A stretch of DNA of 14,211 bases from an uncultured bacterium (GTDB lineage: Bacteria > Bacteroidota > Bacteroidia > Chitinophagales > CAIODY01), in the NCBI GenBank assembly GCA_903871715.1, contig CAIQHW010000366.1, positions 1 to 14,211 on the forward strand, written 5' to 3'. Every line of letters begins with the position of its first letter. Position 1 is the first letter of the stretch. Shown in pieces: positions 1-7,361 of this stretch. Position numbers and translations under genes: made by a program. The notes under the pieces were generated by a model. That model made no database searches, was not told the origin of the DNA, and worked only from the letters and a program-made list of their open reading frames with translations.

Positions 1-843
1 ATGCAACCCATGGCACTGGGCTTTTTGGCGTTTGCTGCTTACAAAATGATTCGGCATGTAATCAGCACTGGCAACGCAATTGCGATAATGTGTATTGCAT
101 TTCTAGTAACCATTTTTAGAAAATCGGCTTTCACATTTCCAAGTATTTTTTTGGTGAGTATTATCATTTCAAATTTTAGGCATGATGATTTGCCGCCTTA
201 TAAATTTAAGATGAAATTGAAATGGGGAAACATTGTGGCTTTTTTTGGCATTGAGATGGCAGCCGCTCTGGCTGGGGATTTCACCACTCGAAATTATATC
301 AATTGGCACAAACCAATTGTATTGTTTGAAAATTTTTATCGCTTCGGTGCCATCACGTTTGGCGGCGGGCAATTATTAGTGCCTGTGATGTACGAACAAT
401 TTATTTTGCACAAAAAATATTTTAGTGCCTCCAATTACCTTACTGGTGTGGGTTTGGTGCAAGCCTTGCCTGGTCCTGTTTTTTCCATCGCCACTTTTGC
501 AGGAGGTATGGCTATGCATGACATGGATAAAATGCACCAAGCATTGGGTTGTTTAATTGGCATGTTGGGCATTTTTTTACCTGGATTTTTGTTGCTCATT
601 TTCCTATTTCCAATTTGGAATGAGCTTCGTCAATATCCATTTATAAAACGTGCATTGGCAGGCATCAACGCAGCCACAGTGGGTTTCATCTTGGCAGCAT
701 CTTTTATCATGTTTAAAGAAATGCCTTTTGATTCAAAAAATATTGCCGTTATGACAGCAACTTTTGCATTACTTTTAATCGAAAAAATTCCAACACCATT
801 AATTGCAGTAGCATGTTTGCTTGCTGGATTTTTACTCCCATAA
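1..843 (+). CDS. chrA: ChrA-family chromate transporter, C-terminal part (5' end outside window)
   Basis: Inner-membrane transporter of the CHR family, usually associated with chromate efflux; the true substrate in this organism is unknown. The visible 280 residues contain the second CHR domain. The family signature NFYRFGAITFGGG lies at residues 111-123, followed by LLVPVM (125-130) and the conserved GLVQALPGPV segment at 151-160. Several hydrophobic membrane segments are present (about 25-57, 150-170, 183-205, 222-240 and 247-280). Full-length bidomain CHR proteins are about 390-400 residues, so roughly the first 110 are missing. The ATG at position 1 is probably internal and the reading frame most likely continues upstream of the window. 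It ends in TAA, 5 nt before the stop of the convergent gene at 849. The family call is firm; the substrate is by analogy only. Confidence 0.88.
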   Translation: MQPMALGFLAFAAYKMIRHVISTGNAIAIMCIAFLVTIFRKSAFTFPSIFLVSIIISNFRHDDLPPYKFKMKLKWGNIVAFFGIEMAAALAGDFTTRNYINWHKPIVLFENFYRFGAITFGGGQLLVPVMYEQFILHKKYFSASNYLTGVGLVQALPGPVFSIATFAGGMAMHDMDKMHQALGCLIGMLGIFLPGFLLLIFLFPIWNELRQYPFIKRALAGINAATVGFILAASFIMFKEMPFDSKNIAVMTATFALLLIEKIPTPLIAVACLLAGFLLP

Positions 844-848
844 ATTTT

Positions 849-1298
849 TCAAAAATTATTTTGATGATTCTTTGAAAATCCCTTTACAAAAACACTTACC
901 GAATAGTTTTTTTTGAGATTGAAAAATTTTTTTGGATAAGCAATTAAGTCGTAAATAAAATAAGCTGGGAAAATTGGCAAGCCAGTTAAACAAGTGGCAA
1001 CACAAGCTGCACCATAAGCTGTTGAAGGGTTTGGGCGATTATTATAATTTCTTGTGCCAATAAAATCAATATCGTAAATTGAAAATGCGGTGTCATCAAC
1101 TGTAATCATTGAGTCGTTTAAAATATGCAATTTGCCTTTTAATTCTAATCGGTTATTAAGGTCGACAGTAACTCTCGAATTTTCAGGAATAAAAAATGAC
1201 GGTTGATTAAAATTACTTTTTAAAAATAGCGAAACGCTTTGTGCATTAGCTATTTGAACCGAAATAAAAATGGCGAAAAATAAAATCAGTTTGTTCAT
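849..1298 (-). CDS. Small exported protein of unknown function, downstream of ldcA
   Basis: A 149-residue protein I cannot assign to a named family. Residues 1-19 form a clear Sec signal peptide (Lys at 3, hydrophobic core, cleavage likely after ANA before QSV), so it is exported to the periplasm or beyond. No lipobox Cys is seen. Residues 45-85 include LELKGKLHILNDSMITVDD followed by IYDIDFIG. This resembles a small beta-rich segment seen in many exported Bacteroidota proteins, in which a surface trait is described as gene-neighbourhood hypothetical. Residues 94-117 (TAYGAACVATCLTGLPIFPAYF) are hydrophobic and could be a membrane segment or glycine-rich hairpin. The ATG lies 2 nt after the stop of the LD-carboxypeptidase gene, which implies co-transcription and perhaps translational coupling. 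A cell-envelope role is inferred only from export and the operon partner. Confidence 0.7.
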   Translation of the reverse strand: MNKLILFFAIFISVQIANAQSVSLFLKSNFNQPSFFIPENSRVTVDLNNRLELKGKLHILNDSMITVDDTAFSIYDIDFIGTRNYNNRPNPSTAYGAACVATCLTGLPIFPAYFIYDLIAYPKKFFNLKKNYSVSVFVKGFSKNHQNNF

Positions 1299-1300
1299 TT

Positions 1301-2209
1301 TTAATTTTGTTTAAAAGAAGCTTGTTCATTAGTAACCTCTAAAGTGGCTTCCATGCCCAATTTCACAGCTCTATTATCTTTTTGATGACCGATTGGAAAA
1401 TTAAAACACACAGGATAATTGTATTCGGCAACATGCTCAAAAATTATTTCTTCCACCGATTTGCCAAACGGAATTAAATTGTCTTTCATTTCTGTCATGC
1501 CGCCAATGGCAAGTGCAGCAAGGTTTTCGAGCTTTCCACTTCGTTTCAATTGCATCATCATTCTATCGATGTGATATAAATATTCATCCAAATCTTCAAG
1601 CAATAAAATTTTTCCAGCAGTATTTAAATCGCTTTGCGAAGCGGCTAAAGAGTATAAAATTGACAAATTACCACCCACCATTTCAGACTTTGTTTTTCCA
1701 ATTCTGTTTAACGCATGATTAGAAAAAGTGAAAACATTTTTTTCACCCACCAAACATTTGCGCAGCGAATCGGCTGCATTCATCAGCATTAAATCGCTGC
1801 CATTTACATTCATAGGCATGAATGAATGAATGGTTGGGATGTTGAATAACGCTTGAATATGGCTGTGCAACACCGTTACATCGCTAAAGCCACAAATCCA
1901 TTTTGGATGTTTTTTAAATTTTCTAAAATCAATTTCATCCACAATTTTCACTGTGCCATAACCGCCTCGGGCGCACCAAATGGCTTTAACACTATCATCA
2001 TCCAACGCAGTTTGAAAATCGTTTAAACGCAAATTGTCGTTGCCAGCAAATTGATGAAAGCTGCTGCCAATGCTATTTCCGAGCTGAATTTGAAAGCCCC
2101 AACTTTCTGCCAAATTGATAGCCAATTGAATTTCGGCAACAGAAATTTTTCGAGCTGTGCTCACAATGGCAATTTTGTCACCTTTTTTTAAATAATCGGG
2201 TTGGGGCAT
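1301..2209 (-). CDS. ldcA: LD-carboxypeptidase (peptidase family S66, LdcA)
   Basis: Serine peptidase that removes the terminal D-Ala from murein tetrapeptides during peptidoglycan recycling, normally cytoplasmic. The open frame can be extended to a TTG at 2236, but I choose the ATG at 2207-2209. It gives the usual S66 N-terminus MPQPDYLKKGDKIAIV, and a good -7 element (TAATTTTG, 2241 to 2234) overlaps the TTG and would leave it untranscribed. Numbering from this ATG, the nucleophile Ser109 is in GFSDVT, the catalytic Glu205 in LLLEDLDEYL, and His275 in FPIGHQKDNRAVKLG, so the Ser-Glu-His triad of S66 is complete. The ARGGYG loop (80-85) is also present. The length of 302 residues is normal. 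It is the first gene of a two-gene operon with the small exported protein at 849-1298. Related S66 members process microcin-type peptides (MccF), but the unspecialised LdcA role is likelier. Confidence 0.9.
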   Translation of the reverse strand: MPQPDYLKKGDKIAIVSTARKISVAEIQLAINLAESWGFQIQLGNSIGSSFHQFAGNDNLRLNDFQTALDDDSVKAIWCARGGYGTVKIVDEIDFRKFKKHPKWICGFSDVTVLHSHIQALFNIPTIHSFMPMNVNGSDLMLMNAADSLRKCLVGEKNVFTFSNHALNRIGKTKSEMVGGNLSILYSLAASQSDLNTAGKILLLEDLDEYLYHIDRMMMQLKRSGKLENLAALAIGGMTEMKDNLIPFGKSVEEIIFEHVAEYNYPVCFNFPIGHQKDNRAVKLGMEATLEVTNEQASFKQN

Positions 2210-2281
2210 GTGATTTGATAAAGAATGTGGAATCAAAATTAAATTTTTAACTTCACAAAAAAATTAAAACCACATTTTATT
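2210..2281. promoter_or_regulatory. Divergent, overlapping promoter region for ldcA and lemA
   Basis: This 72-nt gap separates two divergent genes. On the minus strand TAATTTTG (2241 to 2234) matches the Bacteroidota -7 consensus TAnnTTTG exactly and would start transcription about 18 nt before the ldcA ATG. The nearest upstream TTTG ends only 14 nt away, shorter than the usual 17-23. On the plus strand TTTG (2214-2217) followed after 22 nt by TAAATTTT (2240-2247, one mismatch) could serve lemA. The two -7 elements overlap, so the promoters may compete. This is pattern matching only. Confidence 0.4.
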
Positions 2282-2872
2282 ATGACAAGTACAACAAGAA
2301 ATTTACTGATTTTCGGCGGCATAGCATTGCTGCTTTTATTCGTAGGCTGCGGCAGATACAACGGCATGGTGGCAAAAGACCAAGAGGTAAAATCATCGTG
2401 GGCAAAGGTGCAAAGCCAATACCAGCGCAGGATGGATTTGATTCCAAATTTAGTAAGCACTGTAAAAGGTTATGCCGATTTTGAAAAAAGCACCTTAACT
2501 GCTGTGATTGAAGCACGAGCAAGTGCCACCAAATTAACAGTGAATGCGGATGATTTATCGCCCGAAAAAATCAAGCAATTTCAAGCCTCTCAAGGTCAGT
2601 TGAGCCAAGCATTAGGACGGTTAATGGTGGTGTCAGAGCAATATCCAAACCTGAAAGCCAACGACCAGTTTTTAAGTTTGCAAGCAGAATTGAGCGGCAC
2701 AGAAAATAGAATTGCGGTGGCAAGAAATGATTTTAATTCTGTTGTTCAAGATTACAATACTTTCATCAGAACCTTTCCCAACAGCCTTTTTAGTGGCATG
2801 TTTGGTTTTAAAGAGAAAGGATATTTTGAAGCTGATGCGGCTGCCGAAAAAGCACCGAGTGTGAAATTTTAA
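2282..2872 (+). CDS. lemA: LemA family protein
   Basis: A 196-residue LemA-fold protein: a membrane anchor followed by a helical bundle that faces the periplasm. Residues 6-23 are hydrophobic and end in FVGC. The Cys at 23 could be a lipidation site, although a plain N-terminal anchor is the usual LemA arrangement. The family block follows, with YNGMVAKDQEVKSSWAKVQ, then the strongly conserved RRMDLIPNLVSTVKGYADFE (49-68), and later ENRIAVARNDFNSVVQDYNTF near 146-166. LemA is often encoded next to TPM-domain (YgcG-like) proteins, but no such partner is here and a terminator follows directly, so this copy is monocistronic. The biological role of LemA is poorly defined. The family call is secure. 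Confidence 0.93.
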   Translation: MTSTTRNLLIFGGIALLLLFVGCGRYNGMVAKDQEVKSSWAKVQSQYQRRMDLIPNLVSTVKGYADFEKSTLTAVIEARASATKLTVNADDLSPEKIKQFQASQGQLSQALGRLMVVSEQYPNLKANDQFLSLQAELSGTENRIAVARNDFNSVVQDYNTFIRTFPNSLFSGMFGFKEKGYFEADAAAEKAPSVKF

Positions 2873-2889
2873 TCAACATTTTATTTTGC

Positions 2890-2924
2890 AAAAAAGCCGT
2901 TTCAAAAACTGAAACGGCTTTTTT
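2890..2924 (+). terminator. Intrinsic terminator of lemA
   Basis: A perfect stem with arms AAGCCGTTTC (2894-2903) and GAAACGGCTT (2911-2920) encloses a 7-nt loop (AAAAACT). It can be lengthened by A/T pairs (2890-2893 with 2921-2924), and the T run 2919-2924 follows the stem. It starts 18 nt after the lemA stop and isolates lemA from recQ. The flanking A run also makes it usable from the other strand. Confidence 0.88.
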
Positions 2925-2957
2925 ATTTGTGTTAATGATTTAGCAATTTATGATTTT

Positions 2958-2993
2958 TTTGAAAAAAAATTAGAAAAGTTAAAATAGCTTTTG
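2958..2993 (+). promoter_or_regulatory. Possible recQ promoter
   Basis: TTTG at 2958-2961 is followed after 23 nt by TAGCTTTTG (2985-2993), which is the TAnnTTTG consensus with one extra T. A 5' leader of about 40 nt before the recQ ATG at 3040 would result. An adjacent TACTTTC (2994-3000) is a second imperfect candidate. Weak call by pattern only. Confidence 0.3.
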
Positions 2994-3039
2994 TACTTTC
3001 AACCTATCGTAGAAAAAGTGCGTTAAGAACAAATTATTT

Positions 3040-5376
3040 ATGTCAACTTCAACAAAAAAAGCTGCCCCTAAAAAAGTAGCTGAAAAAAAAACAGCCTCGA
3101 AACCTGCAACCAGCCAGAAAAAAGCACCCGCCGAAAAAGAAGGCACTGTGTATAAAAGTATAGGAAAATCGGTAGGAAAAAACCCAGAATTAGTAAAAGC
3201 ATTACACAAATATTTTGGGTTCGATACCTTCAAAGGCACACAAGAAGAAGTAGTAGAATCTATTTTAAACAAGCAAGATACTTTTTGCATTATGCCCACT
3301 GGCGGCGGCAAATCGATGTGTTATCAATTGCCAGCGTTGATGAGCGAAGGCACAGCCATTATTATTTCTCCATTAATTGCGTTGATGAAAAATCAAGTGG
3401 ATGCGATAAGAAGTTATGGTGATACTGATTCGGTGGCGCATTTTCTCAACTCTTCGTTATCAAAAGTGCAAGCAAAAAGAGTGAAGGAAGATATTAAAAA
3501 AGGCGCTACAAAATTGTTGTACGTGGCTCCAGAAACATTGACTAAAGAAGACAATTTAGCATTCTTCAAAAGCATCAATGTATCGTTTGTAGCTGTAGAT
3601 GAAGCGCATTGCATCAGCGAATGGGGACATGATTTCCGTCCAGAATATCGCAGAATAAAGGAAATGATAAAAGGCTTCGACCAAAAGATTCCGTTGATGG
3701 CACTCACTGCCACAGCCACTCCGAAGGTGCAAAGCGACATTTTGAAAAACTTAGGAATGACAGACCCTAATGTTTTTATCTCGTCATTCAACCGACCAAA
3801 TTTGATGTATGAAGTGCAACCAAAAGGCACTAAAGAAGAAACCATCAAACAAATCATTCGCTTTGTGCGCAAACACACTGGTAAATCGGGCATCATTTAT
3901 ACTTTGAGCCGAAAAATGGCAGAAGAAATTGCGCAAATTTTATCTGTAAATGGCATTAAAGCAGTGGCGTATCATGCAGGTTTAGAAGCCGCTGTGCGTA
4001 GTCAAAGACAAGATTGGTTTTTGATGCAAGAAGTGGATGTAATCGTTGCCACCATTGCGTTTGGAATGGGTATTGATAAACCCGATGTGCGATTTGTAAT
4101 TCACTATAACTTCCCAAAAAGTTTAGAAAATTATTATCAAGAAACTGGCAGAAGCGGTCGTGATGGATTGGAAGGCATTTGCCGAAGTTATTATTCTTAC
4201 AACGATTTATTGAAGCTCGAAAAATTTATGAGAGATAAGCCCATGGCAGAACGTGAGCTGGGCGGGCAATTGCTGATGGAGATGGAAGCATTTGCCGAAA
4301 CATCGGTTTGCAGACGCAAATTTATTTTGCATTATTTCGGCGAAAGATTTGAGCAGAAAAATTGCGGCATGTGCGATAATTGTTTAAATCCGAAAGAAGA
4401 AATTGAAGGAAAAGATTTCATCACGTTGGTTTTAAAAACAATAAAAGCGGTTGGTGAAAATTATGGTATTGATTACATCGTGAAAATAATTTGCGGCAGC
4501 AAAGACCAACAAATTGTGATGTTTGGGCACGACAAAATAAAAGAGTTTGGGGCTGGAAAGCAGAAGGATGAACACTTTTGGGGTTCGGTAGTGCGACAAG
4601 CACTCATCAATAGTTTTATCAAAAAAGATATTGAGCAATATGGTTTGTTGAAATTTACAGAAGAAGGTAAAGAGTATTTGAAAAAACCAACATCGCTCAA
4701 AATCACACTCAATCATAATTACACCACGGTTGAAGATACGGATGATGACGACATGATAACGAACACAAGCAGCAGCGGTGCATTAGATACCACCTTGCAA
4801 GGCATGTTGAAAGATTTGGTGAAAAAAGTGGCGAAAGAAAAAAAATTACCTCCCTTCGTAATTTTTCAAGACCCATCGTTGAACGACATGGCAACCATTT
4901 ATCCAACCACTTTAGAAGAGTTGGAAAATTGCCAAGGTGTAAGCAAAGGAAAAGCCATTCGATACGGAAAGCCTTTTGTAGAACTGATTGCGAAGTATGT
5001 AGAAGACAACAACATCGAGAGACCGTTGGATATGTTGATTAAAACTTTGGCAAATAAATCGGCAGCCAAAATTCAAATCATTCAAAATATCGACAAGAAA
5101 ATTCCGTTGGATGAAATTGCACGCCAACGTGCTATGAGCATGGTTGATTTAATGACCGAGCTGGAAACCATTGTATCCAGCGGAACCAAGCTTAATTTGG
5201 CTTACTACATCGACCAACACATTGATGAATATACACAAGAAGAAATCTTCGATTATTTTAAAACTGCTGAAACAGATGATATTGCAACAGCAGTAAATGA
5301 ATTGGGCAAAGATGATTTCGATTTTGAGCAAGTGCAATTAATGCGCATCCGATTTATGAGCGAATTAGGGAACTAA
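3040..5376 (+). CDS. recQ: ATP-dependent DNA helicase RecQ
   Basis: A 3'-5' superfamily 2 helicase of recombination and repair, 778 residues. Helicase motifs are in order: Walker A MPTGGGKS (85-92, Lys91), Ia SPLIALMKNQ (110-119), DEAH (187-190) with the RecQ aromatic-rich loop CISEWGHDFRPEY (191-203), TATAT (223-227), then the motif V/VI region from VATIAFGMGIDKPDV (336-350) to QETGRSGRDG (367-376). The zinc site is Cys424, Cys442, Cys445 and Cys448. A winged-helix RQC region follows (about 455-560) and an HRDC domain (about 585-655). A C-terminal segment (660-778) resembles the helix-turn-helix domain (HTH_40) found on some RecQ and YpbB proteins. Residues 6-35 are an unusual Lys/Ala-rich tail, absent from short E. 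coli-type RecQ (about 610 residues). The gene stands alone between the lemA terminator and a weak terminator at 5418. Confidence 0.96.
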   Translation: MSTSTKKAAPKKVAEKKTASKPATSQKKAPAEKEGTVYKSIGKSVGKNPELVKALHKYFGFDTFKGTQEEVVESILNKQDTFCIMPTGGGKSMCYQLPALMSEGTAIIISPLIALMKNQVDAIRSYGDTDSVAHFLNSSLSKVQAKRVKEDIKKGATKLLYVAPETLTKEDNLAFFKSINVSFVAVDEAHCISEWGHDFRPEYRRIKEMIKGFDQKIPLMALTATATPKVQSDILKNLGMTDPNVFISSFNRPNLMYEVQPKGTKEETIKQIIRFVRKHTGKSGIIYTLSRKMAEEIAQILSVNGIKAVAYHAGLEAAVRSQRQDWFLMQEVDVIVATIAFGMGIDKPDVRFVIHYNFPKSLENYYQETGRSGRDGLEGICRSYYSYNDLLKLEKFMRDKPMAERELGGQLLMEMEAFAETSVCRRKFILHYFGERFEQKNCGMCDNCLNPKEEIEGKDFITLVLKTIKAVGENYGIDYIVKIICGSKDQQIVMFGHDKIKEFGAGKQKDEHFWGSVVRQALINSFIKKDIEQYGLLKFTEEGKEYLKKPTSLKITLNHNYTTVEDTDDDDMITNTSSSGALDTTLQGMLKDLVKKVAKEKKLPPFVIFQDPSLNDMATIYPTTLEELENCQGVSKGKAIRYGKPFVELIAKYVEDNNIERPLDMLIKTLANKSAAKIQIIQNIDKKIPLDEIARQRAMSMVDLMTELETIVSSGTKLNLAYYIDQHIDEYTQEEIFDYFKTAETDDIATAVNELGKDDFDFEQVQLMRIRFMSELGN

Positions 5377-5417
5377 TTTGTGTCTATTTACTCCATCCCT
5401 TGTTAATAATTTTATGT

Positions 5418-5434
5418 GGCTGCATCAGCCTTTT
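5418..5434 (+). terminator. Weak intrinsic terminator after recQ
   Basis: A 5-bp stem GGCTG (5418-5422) / CAGCC (5426-5430) with a CAT loop is followed by four T. It lies 42 nt after the recQ stop. The stem and T tract are both short, so it is a weak candidate. Confidence 0.35.
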
Positions 5435-5471
5435 GGCAGAACTATTTTCAATTTTGAAGTTGAAAAAAATG

Positions 5472-5536
5472 GCCGCGAAGCCACTAACGCTCAAAGATTT
5501 TTTAAAACAAACTTTGTGTCTTAGCATATTTGTGGC
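5472..5536. repeat. Degenerate long inverted repeat upstream of the barrel gene
   Basis: Two 25-nt arms, 5472-5496 and 5512-5536, are separated by a 15-nt AT-rich loop. Folded as RNA, 16 of 25 positions are Watson-Crick pairs and three more are G-U. The wording of the arms (CGAAGCCACTAA on the left, TTTGTGTCTTAGC then TTTGTGGC on the right) matches the style of a dispersed palindromic intergenic repeat met in many genomes, built on CACGAAG / CTAAG blocks. This copy is decayed. It ends 19 nt before the ATG at 5556, so it lies in the promoter or leader of that gene. Confidence 0.6.
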
Positions 5537-5555
5537 AAAAAATAATTAGCTGTAA

Positions 5556-7277
5556 ATGAAGAAACTATTTTTTGTATTGTTATTAATGATTGCTTTGAAA
5601 CCTGTTATGGCGCAGGATTCGGGTGATAATATAAAATCGGAAGAGATTGATATCATCAAACCGTATCAACCCATTTTGGCTGATGCAGTAAAAATTCCGT
5701 TTGTACCCAACGTGGTAAAAAACACCACCGAAAAACAAAGTGTGAGTTATGATATTCCTGCCAAATTATTAGATGTGCCTTATCAAGCACCCAGCCTGAA
5801 ACCTGCTGCCATGCCTAAAGACGAGAGCAAACAAGCGTTGCCAAGTTTGTATGCAAAAGTTGGATTTGGAAATTATTTTGCCAACTTGTTGGATGTAATT
5901 TACAGCAACACCAAAAACAAAAATTTCAATTACGGCGCAGAAGTTTTTAACTATGGCAATCATTCAACAGATATAAAATCAAGAGCGATGCGCCAAAGTG
6001 GAATGCAATTATTCGGAACACTTTACTCGAAGAAATTTTCGATGACGGGCAATTTGAAATACGAAAATGATAAGCGAAATGCTTACGGAAGTGAAGTTTT
6101 AGGCATGAATGCTGATAGTGTGATGCGATATCGCTTTAATCGTTTATCAGCAAAAATTACTTTTCAAAATACGGCTGATTTAAAATTACCCTTCGACTGG
6201 AAAAGCACGGTGAATCCGTATTTCATTAATCGTGTGTTTGGAAATTTACAAATTGACAACACAGAAAGTGGTAAAGAAAATTTGCACGAAAATGGTTTAA
6301 ATTGGATGAATCAATTTTCAAAAACTTTAAAAAGTGGTGATAAAATTTGGTTCAACATGAATTGGCAATGGAACGAATTGAGCATCATGCCACCTACAAA
6401 TTATTTCAACCAAGAAAGAATTTCAACTACGCAAATTGCTGCGCCAAATTACAAACAACCCAACTCGTTATTCGTTTTAAATCCTTATTATCAAATTAAT
6501 CGAAAGACTTGGAACACAGAGCTGGGGCTGAATCTATCGTTTGATGGTTCTAACACAATTTTGTTGCCGCATTATGAAAGTTCAAAAATTTTAATCGAAA
6601 ATTATTTGGTGTTTTATGATGGCTGGAAAGGTTGGGTGCAAAAAAATACTTACTGGGATTTGCAAATGCAATGCCCTTGGTTGAGTTATGCCGAACTGCA
6701 AAACACCACATCGCAAGACAGCTACATGGGTGTTCGTGGCACTGATAAAAAGCGAATTTCGTACAACGCCAAATTCACTTTGTTGAGCTACAAACATCTT
6801 CCGCTTTTTGTAAACAATGATTCCATTCATGGTGGCGAAATGACTTTGAAATATCAAAATGAAGATTGTCAAATGCTCAATTTTCATGGCGATGTGGCTT
6901 ATAATCAAAATGATAAATTTAAAACCAGTGTGGCTGCCGATTATTACGATTTCTACAAACCCGACCAAACACAAACATCTTGGGCTTTTCATCGCCCAGG
7001 TTTACAAATTTGGTGGAATGCCAATTACAGATTAGCTGACAAACTGAATTTGAATGCTTCGGTAAAAGTTTGGGACAAACAAAAAGTTTTGTTAGGCAAT
7101 CAAACACAAACCTTGAATGGTGCTGTGGATGTGAGTTTGAGTGCCCTATACAATTACAACAAATACATTTCGGCTTTTGTGTCGCTCAATAATTTATTGA
7201 ATCAGCAATACCAAGTTTATTATGGTTACAAAGCATTAGGCTTGAATGCCATGCTGGGTGTGGTGTTTAAGTATTGA
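5556..7277 (+). CDS. Outer-membrane beta-barrel protein (plug-less TonB-receptor-like)
   Basis: A 573-residue predicted outer-membrane protein. Residues 1-19 are a signal peptide (MKKLFFVLLLMIALKPVMA, then QD). The mature N-terminus has EEIDIIKPYQPILADAVKIP (29-48), a motif I associate with a Bacteroidota family often labelled TonB-dependent receptor although it lacks the plug domain. From about residue 95 the chain is a succession of alternating aromatic/polar stretches such as LYAKVGFGNY, FNYGAEVFNYG and NLKYENDKRNAYG, as in transmembrane beta-strands. It ends with an aromatic residue in LGVVFKY, a typical BAM beta-signal. No carboxypeptidase-like domain or TonB box is obvious, so energy-coupled import is not supported. 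The ligand is unknown. The gene is flanked upstream by the decayed inverted repeat and followed 84 nt later by the DHS homologue, which has its own -7 element. Confidence 0.75.
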   Translation: MKKLFFVLLLMIALKPVMAQDSGDNIKSEEIDIIKPYQPILADAVKIPFVPNVVKNTTEKQSVSYDIPAKLLDVPYQAPSLKPAAMPKDESKQALPSLYAKVGFGNYFANLLDVIYSNTKNKNFNYGAEVFNYGNHSTDIKSRAMRQSGMQLFGTLYSKKFSMTGNLKYENDKRNAYGSEVLGMNADSVMRYRFNRLSAKITFQNTADLKLPFDWKSTVNPYFINRVFGNLQIDNTESGKENLHENGLNWMNQFSKTLKSGDKIWFNMNWQWNELSIMPPTNYFNQERISTTQIAAPNYKQPNSLFVLNPYYQINRKTWNTELGLNLSFDGSNTILLPHYESSKILIENYLVFYDGWKGWVQKNTYWDLQMQCPWLSYAELQNTTSQDSYMGVRGTDKKRISYNAKFTLLSYKHLPLFVNNDSIHGGEMTLKYQNEDCQMLNFHGDVAYNQNDKFKTSVAADYYDFYKPDQTQTSWAFHRPGLQIWWNANYRLADKLNLNASVKVWDKQKVLLGNQTQTLNGAVDVSLSALYNYNKYISAFVSLNNLLNQQYQVYYGYKALGLNAMLGVVFKY

Positions 7278-7332
7278 TGCGAATTTTCTTTCCCAAAAAT
7301 AATTTTGTGAATTTTTTCTGCAACGAAAAAAC

Positions 7333-7340
7333 TATTTTTG
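7333..7340 (+). promoter_or_regulatory. -7 element of the DHS-like gene
   Basis: TATTTTTG matches TAnnTTTG exactly. A TTTG at 7304-7307 lies 25 nt upstream, slightly beyond the usual 17-23 spacing. Transcription would begin near 7347, which excludes the in-frame TTG at 7338 as a start and supports the ATG at 7362. Confidence 0.5.
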
Positions 7341-7361
7341 CGTTCCAAAAAAATAAATAAA

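Noticed and set aside
2207..2236. TTG at 2236 as the ldcA start
   Set aside because: It overlaps the likely -7 element and adds nine residues not typical of the family; ATG 2209 fits better.
3414..3896. Antisense 160-residue open frame opposite recQ
   Set aside because: It is a shadow of recQ codon usage with no domain or signal features; the same holds for the other antisense frames over recQ and the barrel gene.
5556..7277. True TonB-dependent receptor
   Set aside because: No plug domain or TonB box can be seen and the protein is too short for a plug plus a 22-strand barrel.
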